DNA of 64,000 bases from Aquarana catesbeiana. Taxonomy: Eukaryota > Chordata > Amphibia > Anura > Ranidae. The translations under genes were made by a program, and so were the position numbers. The stretch lies in assembly GCF_042186555.1 (NCBI RefSeq), contig NC_133333.1, positions 66,905,555 through 66,969,554 of the forward strand, in the 5' to 3' direction. This document shows, piece after piece, positions 1-10,796 of this stretch. The notes under the pieces were generated by a model, which saw only the letters and a list, made by a program, of their open reading frames with translations, was not told the DNA's origin and ran no database searches. Numbering within the stretch: the stretch's first letter is position 1; each line of letters opens with the position of its first letter.

Positions 1-8
1 GTGAAAAT

Positions 9-3000
9 ATGTTTGCAGTCACCCCTAGCAACAAGAAGGAGTTTCCTGTTGTGTCGGCAGGTGGTGCTAAACAGTGGGAGATGCCTGCTGTAGTTTCATC
101 CCGTGGCCACCAGGGGGAGTTGGCCAGTAAAAGTGCAGCAGAGGATTGGTTCATAAGACAACGTACTCAAATGAAGATGGTGACCCCAACTACTGCGGTG
201 GGTAAGACTGTCTTTAATGAAATGGTGGCTGGAACTGTTGATTTCCGGTATAAAAGGACTGGTTACAAGACTGTCCCTGATGATGTGGGAGTGACCCCAG
301 TTAGTGGGGCCACTGAATGTGTTCTTGAGGGTGACTTGTCCCTGTGCAGTACCCTGTGCAGTGGGGAGGCAGGGGTTAAAGTCAAACCTGCACCTGTGTG
401 TGCATCTCAAGAGGAAAATAGTGATGTGTCTAATGTCTGCCAGTCTCAAGTTGGCGGTGGGCTAGGACAGCCTGCAAGAGGTACAAATGCTGTCAATGTT
501 GATGATTATGGAAAATGTATTGCTGTTGGGAAACCCCCAGGTTCTTGCAGAGCAAAAGCTGTAGTCAAAAATGGGCCATTGCCCATAGCAACTGGTAGTA
601 AGACATCACAGTTGTCCCTAGACATCTCCAGGGAACTTCATTTATTGGAGCCGGAGGTTGCCCTGGACAACTGCGATGTCACTCTGGTGGGACAGTGTGG
701 AACTGTACCGTGTAATGGTAATGTGTTAGTGCAAACTGCTAGTACTAAAAATGTGCAGGTAAATGGTGGGTTAACACAACCTGTGAAAAATGCAAAGGTG
801 TGTGAGGTTTATGAAGCACCAGCCGAGCAAGGTGGTGAATATGGTATATTGCAACCTTCTGTGTTAAAACATGTATTACCACAGTCTGACATGATTCACA
901 ATGATTTGTGTAATGAGCCTGAGCCCATCTGTTATGTGTCCCCTTGGGCGGATGGATCGGTTCTGAGGAGTACAGGTGAATGGAGCGCACAAACAATGGA
1001 TTGGGATAGTTGGAGTAAAAATCTTATCTCCCTGATAGATGAGGTTTTTATGCACAAAACTGAGGTTGTCATGGAGTGTCAAAGTGACGTTGTCACTGGT
1101 AATGTTCTGGAGCCGTTCACTGATGCTGAACCTGAGAAGTTGGGTATGAGTCCAGCACCTGGCAGCGCTCTGGGTGAGCACCAGGCTGTGGTTACCTCCA
1201 GCTGGGAGGATGTTGGTTTGACAATTGCAACTTCTCAAGTCTCAGCCAATGAGTCTCTCTGCATTCCCAATGTAATGAAAGTCCCCAGAACGGACTTGGG
1301 TCTGGGATTAAGGGTCTGGTCTGTAACCAAAGCATTAAAGGAGCTGCTTAAACTTTGGGATGTACAGCCAATCTATATTGGGGTGTCTCCTCCACAGTCA
1401 GATGGCCTGGTACTGTGGAGTACCACTAGGTGGAGCACTAAATGGCAGGCTGTACAGAACAAAGAAGAACAAGACAGGAATGGTTTATTCTTGAAAGTAT
1501 TACTCTTGTTAAAAGTTGCTTCTGGGTATGCTGCTGGGTTAATTCCTGAAAAAATGGTATATGGGAGATGCTTTGGAGAAACTAAAAATGAGTCAATGTC
1601 TGAGGTTTCACCTCCTAACAGCCCGATGGGAAGCATTTCTGCGGTTATGGTCCAGGGTGGTGCTGGTCAGTTGTCGGTGAAGCGCGCGTATACTGCACCG
1701 GTGGAAAAACCACGTGAGATGGAAGGGCCGAGCATGGACCAGAAAACAGCAGAAATCCTGACCAGGGCTCAGACAGAGGTGGTTAAAGAGACTGGGGTCA
1801 CCAGTCCAATAATAGGTTTATGTGACAAACCTGATATGGTCCCTGAGACAGGGAAATGGGTAAAAAGTGCAATAAGGTTGGTACGCGGATCAGATGAGAG
1901 CTCGCCTGTTCCGGTTTTGGATAGAAATCCAGGTGGTATTAAAGGTCAAGTGGTAGGACAGCTGTCTGCAGAGTGGGTGAACCCAGGGGAGGTGACATCC
2001 TGTGAAGTTCCTGTGGGTGATGGCGGCCCTCCGGTATGTGTGCCCTCTGCAGACTCTGCCCTAGCAAATGCTGAAAAAAAAGGCATTGGTGACATGTGCA
2101 ACATTGAGAGGTGTAATGTTGGTTTGAAAATGTCTGTCAATGATGAATCAAGTAATGTGTTAATGGTACATTATAATGTGGTGTCCAAAGGTACAGGTAA
2201 ACCTGGTAAACAATTAGTGACTGCTGAGTCAGGTACCAGAAATAAGAGGAGGAGTCCCGTTAAAAACACCATAAAAATAGGCCCCCTACAGTCTCAGAAC
2301 AGTAATGCTGAGAGAGGTTTTGGGAAACCAGGAAACTTGAAGCGGGGAGGCAAAAGAGTTGGTAAACCCAAGAGACCTATTGTGATGGGGAAAACGGGTA
2401 CCAGTGAGGGAAAAGGTGGTTACTCATCAGGCGTAGTGTCTGGAGGAGGTTCTCTACAGAATCAGGAAACTGAGTTGGAAGGAAGTAGCAGGAAAGGCAG
2501 GGGGCCAACAGAAAAGAAATGTGAGCTCAGGAACCCCAAGGACAGAGGGAATAGGCTGAGTATAGGGAAATGTAGGACCCTGTTAAGATCCAGGGTGGGA
2601 CGTACCTGGAAGCGCACCCGGAAAAAAGGTTGGGCCTACGTGGCTGACAGCCAGCACAGAGGTGTCCCAACCATGACGGGTGCTGGTGTTCCTCCCTCCG
2701 GATCGAAACAAAGGGGGGGGATATGTAATAGTGAGAGTCCCTGTCACTGTGAAAATGGGGTTGAGGTGGACATGGGGTATGCACGTTTGCTTGGGGCAGG
2801 GCTTCAGAGCATGAATGTGGACTGGAGAAAACTGCTTTTGCAGCTTTCTCCAGGTTTTGAGATCCACCAGCAGATTGACTGGTCAGGTGTGTGTTGGGCT
2901 ATTTGTAGACACCTGACCATAGTTCTGGGCTCCACCCTCCCGAGGAGTCCAGGCAAGCAAGGGAGAAGTGTGCATGTCTGCACAGGTCTGTCTGTCAGAG

Positions 3001-3158
3001 CAGACAGAGGGTCTAAGCCTGTGGGCTGGAAAAGAGTGCTGAGGTACTGGGTGTACAGGAAATCTGTTATAGAGCCGAGAGGGCTGAAGCATGTGTACAG
3101 GAAATCTGTTATAGAGCCGAGAGGGCTGAAGTATAAGTCTGAGCAGCAGTGCTGCTAA
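9..3158 (+). CDS. Uncharacterised ~1,050-aa terminal ORF of an LTR retrotransposon
   Basis: This is a single open frame of 1,049 codons from the first ATG. The frame is also open from there to the window edge, so it may start further upstream. I do not recognise its family: there is no RT, integrase, protease, RNase H or typical envelope layout. The first two thirds are Val/Gly/Ser-rich. Two diverged Trp-rich modules share a DG-x-VL-x-ST-x-x-x-WS pattern at about residues 313-345 and 461-490. Residues about 730-900 are strongly basic (Lys/Arg/Gly-rich), as in a nucleic-acid-binding segment. A polypurine tract and the beginning of the 3' LTR lie inside the frame, so the last ~145 codons are encoded by LTR sequence. 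The end carries a duplicated 14-residue unit. Position just before the 3' LTR fits an extra ORF downstream of pol. That is inference, since pol lies outside the window. Confidence 0.55.
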   Translation: MFAVTPSNKKEFPVVSAGGAKQWEMPAVVSSRGHQGELASKSAAEDWFIRQRTQMKMVTPTTAVGKTVFNEMVAGTVDFRYKRTGYKTVPDDVGVTPVSGATECVLEGDLSLCSTLCSGEAGVKVKPAPVCASQEENSDVSNVCQSQVGGGLGQPARGTNAVNVDDYGKCIAVGKPPGSCRAKAVVKNGPLPIATGSKTSQLSLDISRELHLLEPEVALDNCDVTLVGQCGTVPCNGNVLVQTASTKNVQVNGGLTQPVKNAKVCEVYEAPAEQGGEYGILQPSVLKHVLPQSDMIHNDLCNEPEPICYVSPWADGSVLRSTGEWSAQTMDWDSWSKNLISLIDEVFMHKTEVVMECQSDVVTGNVLEPFTDAEPEKLGMSPAPGSALGEHQAVVTSSWEDVGLTIATSQVSANESLCIPNVMKVPRTDLGLGLRVWSVTKALKELLKLWDVQPIYIGVSPPQSDGLVLWSTTRWSTKWQAVQNKEEQDRNGLFLKVLLLLKVASGYAAGLIPEKMVYGRCFGETKNESMSEVSPPNSPMGSISAVMVQGGAGQLSVKRAYTAPVEKPREMEGPSMDQKTAEILTRAQTEVVKETGVTSPIIGLCDKPDMVPETGKWVKSAIRLVRGSDESSPVPVLDRNPGGIKGQVVGQLSAEWVNPGEVTSCEVPVGDGGPPVCVPSADSALANAEKKGIGDMCNIERCNVGLKMSVNDESSNVLMVHYNVVSKGTGKPGKQLVTAESGTRNKRRSPVKNTIKIGPLQSQNSNAERGFGKPGNLKRGGKRVGKPKRPIVMGKTGTSEGKGGYSSGVVSGGGSLQNQETELEGSSRKGRGPTEKKCELRNPKDRGNRLSIGKCRTLLRSRVGRTWKRTRKKGWAYVADSQHRGVPTMTGAGVPPSGSKQRGGICNSESPCHCENGVEVDMGYARLLGAGLQSMNVDWRKLLLQLSPGFEIHQQIDWSGVCWAICRHLTIVLGSTLPRSPGKQGRSVHVCTGLSVRADRGSKPVGWKRVLRYWVYRKSVIEPRGLKHVYRKSVIEPRGLKYKSEQQCC
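2708..2722 (+). promoter_or_regulatory. Polypurine tract of the LTR retrotransposon
   Basis: An A-rich then G8 purine run ends one or two bases before a TGTAA LTR start. This is the normal place for the plus-strand primer of an LTR retroelement. It lies within the long reading frame. Confidence 0.6.
3051..3131 (+). repeat. Tandem duplication of a 42-bp coding unit
   Basis: A 39-base identical block occurs at 3051-3089 and again at 3093-3131, with a period of 42 bases. It keeps the reading frame and duplicates 14 codons near the C-terminus of the long ORF (YRKSVIEPRGLK in both copies). Confidence 0.95.
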
Positions 3159-3264
3159 AGAGAGCCAGGTGGCTTGGTATTTTTGATTGAACTTACATTG
3201 TTGCTGTGGAAAGCTGAAACCCCTGTGTGGGCAACTCTTATGTTATCGGACATTTTCTTTCTTT

Positions 3265-3270
3265 AATAAA
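3265..3270 (+). terminator. AATAAA polyadenylation signal in the LTR
   Basis: AATAAA lies within the 3' LTR, followed by a T/G-containing stretch. It is the only canonical signal in this LTR. Confidence 0.55.
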
Positions 3271-3364
3271 AGTGGGCCTACAAGCCCTTAAAACTGCATA
3301 TCTGGCGTGGACTCGGCTCACTGGTAAGCTCTACCTTTAAGCTAAATGAACCCCCGATGTTACA

Positions 3365-3373
3365 ATATATATA

Positions 3374-3442
<69 letters not shown>
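3365..3442. repeat. (TA)n microsatellite
   Basis: About 78 bases of nearly pure TA/AT lie between the end of the LTR and the hAT-derived sequence. It may be the target site into which the LTR element inserted, or part of the hAT 5' region. Confidence 0.95.
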
Positions 3443-3445
<3 letters not shown>

Positions 3446-3472
3446 AGCTTAGTGCAGCTACAGGCCATTAGT

Positions 3473-6400
3473 ATGTCTGGAAGGCCAACAAGGAGAGGCA
3501 GACAGTCACAAGCCAATAAAAGAGGGCAAGCAGGCTCCGTGACTAAAGGTAACAGTGCTGGTCATGGAGACGGTGCATCCTCATCAGCACGTGGCCGTGG
3601 GACATGCTTGGACTTTTTTTCGACAGCTGGCCATGTTGAGCCGCAACATGCGGAAGACTTGGTCAAGTGGATGACCAAGCTGTCCTCATCCTCCTCATCC
3701 TCTCTCACCCATGCTCAGGGTACATTGTCTGGCAAAGCAGCTGCCAACGCGGCCTTTTCCCTTGGCTCAATGGCATCAGTGACTCCTTCCCTAGCCCCAC
3801 CATGTCCTCCTGAGGAGTCCCTCGAACTGTTTGACCACAGTGTTGGGTACATGCTCCAGGAGGATGCCCAGCGTTTAGAAGGCTCTGATGATGATACTGA
3901 GCTAGATGAAGGCAGTAACGTGAGCACGGACAGAGGGGGTGCCCAAGAAGGACAGCAATCTGGCAGACATGCTCCCCCTGCTGCAGCATACTGCCAGGTT
4001 TGCTCCAGTGATGAGGAGGGAGGGGATGATGAGGTCACTGACTCAACGTGGGTGCCTGATAGGAGAAAGGAGGAGGAGGGGGAGGAGGAGGAGGCACATC
4101 ACCAATGAGGCAGGATGCCCTCCAGGGGCCAGCCTAAGGGCAGCACACTGACTGCATCAGACCGCAAAGCTCTGCATGTGCAGGGCGCTGCTGTCTCTGT
4201 GTGTTATTCTAAAAGTTCTTTGGTGAGAGCCTTTTTTGAGACGAGTGCATCAGATCGCACCGCTGCTATTTGCAACATATGTCTCAAGCGTATCTCGCAT
4301 GGCCAAAACATCTTCCGCTTGGGCACCACATGCTTGACCAGACATATGTTGACCTGCCATGCAGTTCGTTGGCAAGCGTATCTAAAAGACCCACACCAAA
4401 GCACAAAGAGGACCTCTCCTTGCTCCTCATCAGCTGAGATCTCCAACCCCACTATACCTTCAGTCCTCTCTGAGACCTGAACTGAGAGGAATGAAGGTGT
4501 AGAATTAGGTATGTCACAGCCAAGTACTTGTGGACAATCTGCTTTTGGTACACCGACGTCAGATTGTACCAGGCAAATTTCCCTGCCCCAGCTGCTGCAC
4601 CGCAGAAAGAAGTTCGCTCCCAGCCATCCACATGCCCAGCGGTTGAATGCTAGCTTGGCAAAATTGCTACGACTTCAACTACTACCTTTTCAGTTGGTAG
4701 ACTCTGCCCCCTTCCGTGAGTTTGTGGAATGTGCGGTTCCTCAGTGGCAGGTACCCAAACGCCACTTTTTCTCATGGAAGGCGATTCCGGCTCTCTACCG
4801 GCATGTGGAAGGTAATGTCTTGGCCTCGCTGGACAGGGCGGTCAGCGGTAAGGTGCATATTACTGCTGACTCATGGTCCAGCAAGCATGGACAGGAACGT
4901 TATCTAAGTTTCACGGCGCATTGGGTCACTCTGCTGGCAGCTGGGAAGGATGCAGGACAAGGTGCAGTAGTGTTGGAGGTTGTTCCGCCACCACGCCTTC
5001 AAAATACCACTACTGATTGTGACACACCTCTCTCCTCCACCCCCTCCTCTTCTTCTTCCTCCATGGCCTCTTCCTGTGCTTTTTCCTCGGAACCAGCGGT
5101 GCTCCGGCATTTAAGGGGCTACGCAAGTACGCAGGCCAAAAGATGCCATGCGGTGCTTGAGCTGGTGTGCTTGGGGGACAGGAGCCACACTGGGGCAGAG
5201 GTCCTGTCAGCTCTGCAGGGGCAGGTTCAGAGGTGGTTGACGCCACGCCAGCTTAAGGTAGGAATGGTGGTTTGCGACAATGGCACCAACCTCCTCTCCG
5301 CCCTCCGACAGGGACAACTGACCCATGTGCCCTGTTTGGGTCACGTCCTTAACTTGGTGGTGCAGTGGTTCTTGGGTAGGTACCCGGGCTTACAGGATGT
5401 CCTGAGGCAGGCCAGGAAAGTCTGTGTGCATTTCCGCCGGTCATATAATGCCAGTGCTCGGCTGGCAGACCTCCAAAAGGAGTTTAACCTGCCCAAGAAC
5501 CGCCTAATCTGTGACATGCCCACCAGGTGGAACTCAACATTGGCCATGCTGCAGCAGCTGCAAACGCAGCAGAGGGCCATCAATGAGTACCTGTGCGACT
5601 ATGGAACCAGGAGTCAGGTGAGCTTGTTTTTTTTTCCCCACGCCAGTGGGCCATGATCAGGGATGCATGCACTGTCCTGTCACCATTTGAGGAGGCCATG
5701 AGGATGGTGAGCAGTGACAGTGCATGCATCAGTGACACTGTCCCCCTTGTCCACCTGTTGGAGCACACGCTGCGTGGAATAATGGACAGGGCAATTGAGG
5801 CAGAACAAAGGCAGGAAGAGGAGGACTTCCTTAGCTCTCAAGGCCCCCTTTATCCAGACAGTGTTCCTGCGTGCCCGCCGATCACACAGGAAGAGGAGGA
5901 GGAGGATTGTGTCAGTATGGAGGTGAAGCCTGGCACTCAGCATCAGCAGCAGTCTTTAAGGGATCAGTCCCAAGAAACACATGGACTTGTACGTGGCTGG
6001 GAGGAGGTGGCTGCGGACCATGTCGTCCTTAGTGACCCAGAGGACTCCAGACCGAATGCCTCAGCAAACCTATACTGCATGGCCTCCCTGATCTTGCAAA
6101 GCCTGCGGAAGGATCCTCGTATTTGTGGTATCAAGGAGAAGGACCAATACTGGCTGGCAACCCTCCTTAATCCACGTTACAAGGGTAAGGTTGCGTACCT
6201 TATCTTGCCATCGCAGAGGGAGCAGAGGATGAAACATCTTCGGGAGGTCTTGCAGAAAGGTCTGTGCAATGGGTTCCCAGAGACTGGGACGTTACAAACT
6301 CCTGTTTCTGGACAACGTGTTGCTGAGGCTTCGGTCAGTCAAAGAAGGAGCGGTGGAGAAGGTGGCCGTCTGACCGATGTGTTCAGACAATTTTTTAGTC

Positions 6401-6702
6401 CGCAGCCCCAAGGTATGATCGGTTCCAGCAACCATCGCCAGCGTCTGTTTTACATGGTGCAGGAATACCTAGGGGCAAGATCTGATTTGGACACCTTTCC
6501 CACCGAAAAACCTCTGGGTTACTGGGTCTTGAGGATGGATCACTGGCTAGAGCTTGCACAGTATGCAATTGAGCTACTGGCCTGTCCTGCATCCAGTGTT
6601 CTTTCGGAACGCACATTCAGTGCTGCTGGAGGCTTTGTAAAAATGAATCAGTCTTGGATCACCACCAGCTACCAAGCACCTGATGCTGATGTAACCGAAT
6701 AA
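3473..6702 (+). pseudogene. hAT-family transposase with BED zinc finger (frameshifted)
   Basis: Successive frames at 3473-4108, 4115-4480, 4511-5656 and 5593-6702 make up one hAT transposase. The first part is Ser/acidic-rich. A BED-type finger is visible near 4270-4355 (C-x2-C, then H-x4-H in HMLTCH). The RNase-H-like core shows TADSWS near 4865 and VVCDNGTN near 5270, which are expected places for the first two catalytic Asp. The hATC dimerisation region near 6545-6640 has LELAQYAIELLACPASS and SERTFSAAGG. At least three frame breaks make it non-functional. Compared with copy 2, 18 codons are missing in frame after AAGGFV. As a hAT enzyme it would cut and paste DNA with 8-bp target duplications in the nucleus. 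Confidence 0.88.
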
Positions 6703-6839
6703 TTTTTCTTGAAATGTCAGATCCCTTCAAAGACTGCCTATACTGATGCTGAGTGACTATCCTGTTATGCTGAGTAATTATCCTCTTCCTCCTCAATGAT
6801 CATGCTGATAGCTTGTAAGAACATTTTTGGTTCTGGGCA

Positions 6840-7690
6840 CCTCCACCAGTGCCTAAGGCCCAATTTTTAAGCCCCTGTTTAACAGGGGCATGTAATTACA
6901 ATTTTTGATGCAATTCTTTGCAGCAGGGCTAGTTCCTGCGCTCCAACTAGAGTATCTGTGATTGGTTGCAGTGTTGCGGCACCAGCACCAGTGACTAAGG
7001 CCCAATTTTTCAGCCCCTGTTTAACAAGGGCATGTAATTACAATTTTTGATGCAATACTTTGCAGCAGGGCTCGTTCCTGGGTTCCAACTAGAGTATCTG
7101 TTAGGGGTTGCAGTGTTGTGGCACCAGCACCAGTGCCTAAGGCCCAATTTTTCAGCCCCTGTTTAACAGGGGCGTGTAATTACAATTTTTGATGCAATAC
7201 TTTGCAGCAGGGCTCGTTCCTAGAGTATCTGTAAGGGGTTGCAGTGTTGTGGCACCAGCACCAGTGCCTAAGGCCCAATTTTTCAGCCCCTGTTTAACAG
7301 GGGCATGTAATTACAATTTTTGATGCAATACTTTGCAGCAGAGCTCGTTCCTGCGTTCCAACTAGAGTATGTGAGGGGTTGCAGTGTTGTGGTACCAGCA
7401 CCAGTGCCTAAGGCCCAATTTTTCAGCCCCTGTTCAACAGGGACATGTAATTAGAATTCTTGATCTAATATTTCACAGCAGGGCCCGTTTCTGCGCCCAC
7501 CAAGATTAACTGTGAGGGCTTACAGTGTTGTGGCACCAGCACCACCACCACCATCACCAAAGGCCCAATTTTTCTGGCCTTGTTCAACAGGGGCATGTAA
7601 TTACAATTTTTGATCTAATATTTCACAGCAGGGCCCTGTGAGGGCTTACAGTGTTGAGGCCATAACAACACCTAAGGCCCAAATTTCTGC
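6840..7690 (+). repeat. hAT subterminal repeat array (~140-bp units with a hairpin)
   Basis: About six units share the phrases GCCTAAGGCCCAATTTTT, the palindrome GCCCCTGTTTAACAGGGGC, TGTAATTACAATTTTTGATG, and a GCAGTGTTGTGGCACCAGCA block. The 19-base palindrome recurs near 6871, 7013, 7155, 7286, 7427 and 7577, some with mutations. The same array is present reversed in copy 2 (52380-52510 and 54650-55160). Subterminal repeats of hAT elements often bind transposase; that role here is inference. Confidence 0.85.
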
Positions 7691-8731
7691 TGAGTATATG
7701 GGGCAGGCCCCTACTTTCAAACATCCAACTTACAAACGACTCCTACTTGCAAACGGAAGGAGACAACAGGAAGTGAGATGAAATCTACCCTATAGGAAGG
7801 GAAATTCTCTCCTGTAATGGTTAATATGGGAAAAACTTTTCTCCTTTCCACTGATGCTTTATCACCAATCCTTGTTTCACTAAAAAACCCAAATTTTCAA
7901 AAAATATTTGTCATTGGGACAAAAAGTGAGGTGAAATCTTCTGTAGAGGAGCACAGACAGCAAAACAAATGTCACAGGGGTGATAACCCTTCCCTATGTT
8001 TTCCAAAAAGCTTAAAAACAGATTTTTTGGCTGGAGCTACACTTTAAAAATGTACCAGTTAAAAATTACAAACAGATTCTACTTAACAACAAACCTACAG
8101 TCCCTGTCTTGTTTGCACTGCCTGTATACTGCTGTTCAGAGTATATAGGGCCTGGGGACCCCACGCCCTTCCTTTTTTTAATTTGGGTGCGGGGTTCCCC
8201 TTAATATCCATACAGGACCCAAAGGGCCTGGTAATGGACTGGAGGGTACCCATGCCGTTTGTCTCACTGATTTTCATCCATATTGCCAGGACCCGACATT
8301 ACATTAAAGCCGCAAGCAGTTTTAAATGACTTTTTTTCCTTTAAAAATGTCATTTTGTGCAGGGACTGTTCTAAGCACGGGAAACACGCGCCACTTTACA
8401 GGCATACTATAGACGCCCCCCAGGTATGATATTTAAAGGAATATTTCACTTTTTTTTTTTTTACTTTAAGCATCATTAAAATCACTGCTCCCGAAAAAAC
8501 ATCCGTTTTTAAAAGTTTTTTTTGCATTGATACACGTCCCCTGGGGCAGAACCCGGGTCCCCAAACCCTTTTTAGGACAATACCATGAAAATTAGCCTTT
8601 AAAATGAGCACTTTTGATTTCGAACGTTCGAGTCCCATAGACGTCAATGGGGTTCTAACGTTCGTGCAAATTTTCGGTTCGTTCGCAGGTTTTGGTGCGA
8701 ACCGAACTGGGGGGTGTTCGGCTCATCCCTA
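7691..8731 (+). other. Non-coding 3' region of hAT copy 1
   Basis: I see no gene here. The stretch matches the reversed segment at 51219-52380 in copy 2 almost end to end, including the runs around a T-rich tract at 8447-8465. This shows it belongs to the hAT element. Confidence 0.75.
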
Positions 8732-9334
8732 TATGCCAACATATTCTTAAAATTTCAGCTTATTTGGTTAATCACACCAAAAGTTATTCACATTAAGCTA
8801 TATTTTACAATGCTAAAACATTTAATGTGAAAATGGCTTGATGTAGCTTAATGTGTAATAAAGTGCTTTAACCTCAATCAATTGCCATAAAACTTTGCAC
8901 AGCCTAAGATCTCAACTTCCCAAACCTATCCAAGAAGTTTCATGCAATTTGGTGTTCCACAAGGCAAACTAGGGACATTAAGCTTGTTTTTTGGGAGCTT
9001 AATGTAGCTAAACGTACACAAAAACCTTAAATGTTAACCACATGTTCCCTCAAACTTCACATAATAGAAGAGTCTATCAATGTCAACATATTCTGAAAAT
9101 TTCAGCTCATTTGGTAAATCGCACCAAAAGTTATTCACATTAAGCTATATTTTACAATGCTAAAACATTTAATGTAAAGAGCTTAACGTACAATAATGTC
9201 CCTTAACCTCAGTCAATTGTCTTGAAACTTTGCACAGCCTAAGTTCTCAACTTCCCAAACCTATTCAAGAATTCCAGATCGTTTGGTAAATCACCCCAAA
9301 AATTATTCACATTTAACCATTTTTTTTACAATCC
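8732..9334 (-). repeat. TTAAGCT satellite, segment 1 (reverse orientation)
   Basis: About two units of a ~330-bp satellite are present. Hallmarks are TTTACAATGCTAAAACATTT, a GGGACATTAAGCTTGTTTTTTG stem region, AACTTTGCACAGCCTAAG and CAAAAGTTATTCACATTAAG. It reads opposite to the segments right of 14976. Confidence 0.85.
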
Positions 9335-10257
9335 TTAACCAGTTGCAGACTTTGGGTGCACTAGACACGTCCAAAAACATGTCATCAGTGTACACAGGTC
9401 ATGTCTAGTACATCTAGTCCTTCTGATCTGCTGCTGGGACGTTTCCCTGTCTCAGTACTCAACTATTCAGCAGGAGCTGTCAAAAAAAAAAAGAAGCAGG
9501 CTGGCAATGTTTATCAACAACCACATCACAGAAAGTTACATTGAAACGTTGTATCAATTGTATCTTTCTGTGTTTTGCATTCACAGATTAAAGGGGTGAA
9601 TTTAGATTTTTCAGGTGAAGAGAGTTAAAGCAACCTTGATAAGTAAAAAAAAAAAAAATGTTTTTTTTCTAATTAAATGTTCCTATGTTGAACTCCTTAT
9701 TAACCCTTTAGTTTTCTCTAATCAGCACTGATTAACTCTAAATTCTCCTTCTTTATTCAATTGTAATTTTCCAGGTGATTTTTTTTCTTTACTATTTTAT
9801 TAACTAATAGTTAACCTTTTTTTCTGTTTTTTGTTTGCTTTGCTTATTAATATTTTTGACACCTTTTTACATATATATACTGAAAGAAAGAAAAAAATGC
9901 CTTTTGTTTAGGTTGATTACATTTAATTGTCTAAGGATTGCAAAAAATAATTATTGTTGCAGGACAATGTTCACAAAAAAGAAAGCCTTGTTTGTCCTTA
10001 AAAAAATGCATGTATTATGTTGTTATCTTAAGTCAGGGGTTAGGCAAGCTCAGCACTCCAGCTGTGGTGAAACTACAAATCCCATCATGCCTCTGCCTCT
10101 AGGAGTCATGCCTCTGATTGTCAGGGTCTTGCAATGTAATCGCTGGATCTAGATGGGACTCAGGGTAGTGTTAGGGGGGCTGCTGCACACAGAAGGCTTT
10201 TTATCTTAATGCATAGAATGCATTAAGATAAATAAACCTTCTGACTTCAAAATCCCT
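9335..10257. other. Insertion in the satellite, no gene seen
   Basis: Between a TTAACC at 9335 and the TTAACC at 10258 there is A/T-rich DNA with homopolymers. It also holds the phrase ACTACAAATCCCATCATGCC (10070-10089), which recurs in vertebrate dispersed repeats, and a perfect hairpin at 10200-10232. The only open frame (9835-10152) has no protein features. It probably consists of one or more MITE remnants. Confidence 0.5.
10200..10232. repeat. Perfect 15-bp inverted repeat (hairpin)
   Basis: The arms TTTATCTTAATGCAT and ATGCATTAAGATAAA are separated by AGA. Nothing nearby suggests a terminator role. It resembles the end of a palindromic MITE. Confidence 0.9.
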
Positions 10258-10796
10258 TTAACCGCTTCAGGCCTGGAAGATTTTACCCCCTTCCTGACCA
10301 GAGCACGTTTTACAATTTGGCACTGTGTTGCTTTAACGGACAATTAAGTGGTGATGTGACGTTGTACCCAAACAAAATTTGCATCCTTTTTTCCCACAAA
10401 TAGAGCTTTCCTTTGGTGGTATTTGATCACCTCTGCAGTTTTTATTTTTTGCGCTATAAACAAAAAAAAGCATGACAATTTTGAAAAAAAAGCAATATTT
10501 TTTACTTTTTGCTATAATAAATATCCCCCAAAAATATATAAAAAAAACTATTTTTTTTCCACAGTTTAGGCCGATATGTATTCTTCTACATATTTTTGGT
10601 AAAAAAAAATTGCAATAAGCGTATATTGATTGGTTTGCGCAAAAGTTAAAGCGTCTACAAAATAGAGGATAGAATTATGGCATTTTTATTATTATTTTTA
10701 CTAGTAATGGCAGCGATCTGCGATTTTTATCCAGACTGCGACATTATGGTGGACACATCGAACACTTTAAATAAATAAATAAATGTCAATGGTCCC

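Larger units (their letters stand above)
2724..3364 (+). mobile_element. 3' LTR (TGTAA...TTACA) of a Gypsy-like retrotransposon
   Basis: The segment begins TGTAATAG directly after a polypurine tract and ends GATGTTACA, giving matched TGTAA/TTACA termini. An AATAAA signal sits 95 bases before the end. Length is about 641 bp. The matching 5' LTR and the target duplication are not in the window, so this call rests on the PPT, the termini and the poly(A) signal. The class assignment is inference. Confidence 0.6.
3443..8731 (+). mobile_element. hAT DNA transposon, copy 1 (5' end missing)
   Basis: The segment contains a decayed BED-finger hAT transposase, an array of ~140-bp subterminal repeats, and a 3' terminus ending GTTCGGCTCATCCCTA. 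The same terminus begins the minus-strand copy at 51219 (TAGGTATGGGCCGAAC), which fixes the element boundary. The 3' end abuts satellite sequence, so the element inserted into the satellite. The 5' end is replaced by the TA repeat and LTR element. Confidence 0.85.

Noticed and set aside
9..3158. Possible host nuclear protein gene
   Set aside because: The frame contains a polypurine tract and runs into an LTR with matched TGTAA/TTACA ends, so a retroelement ORF fits better.
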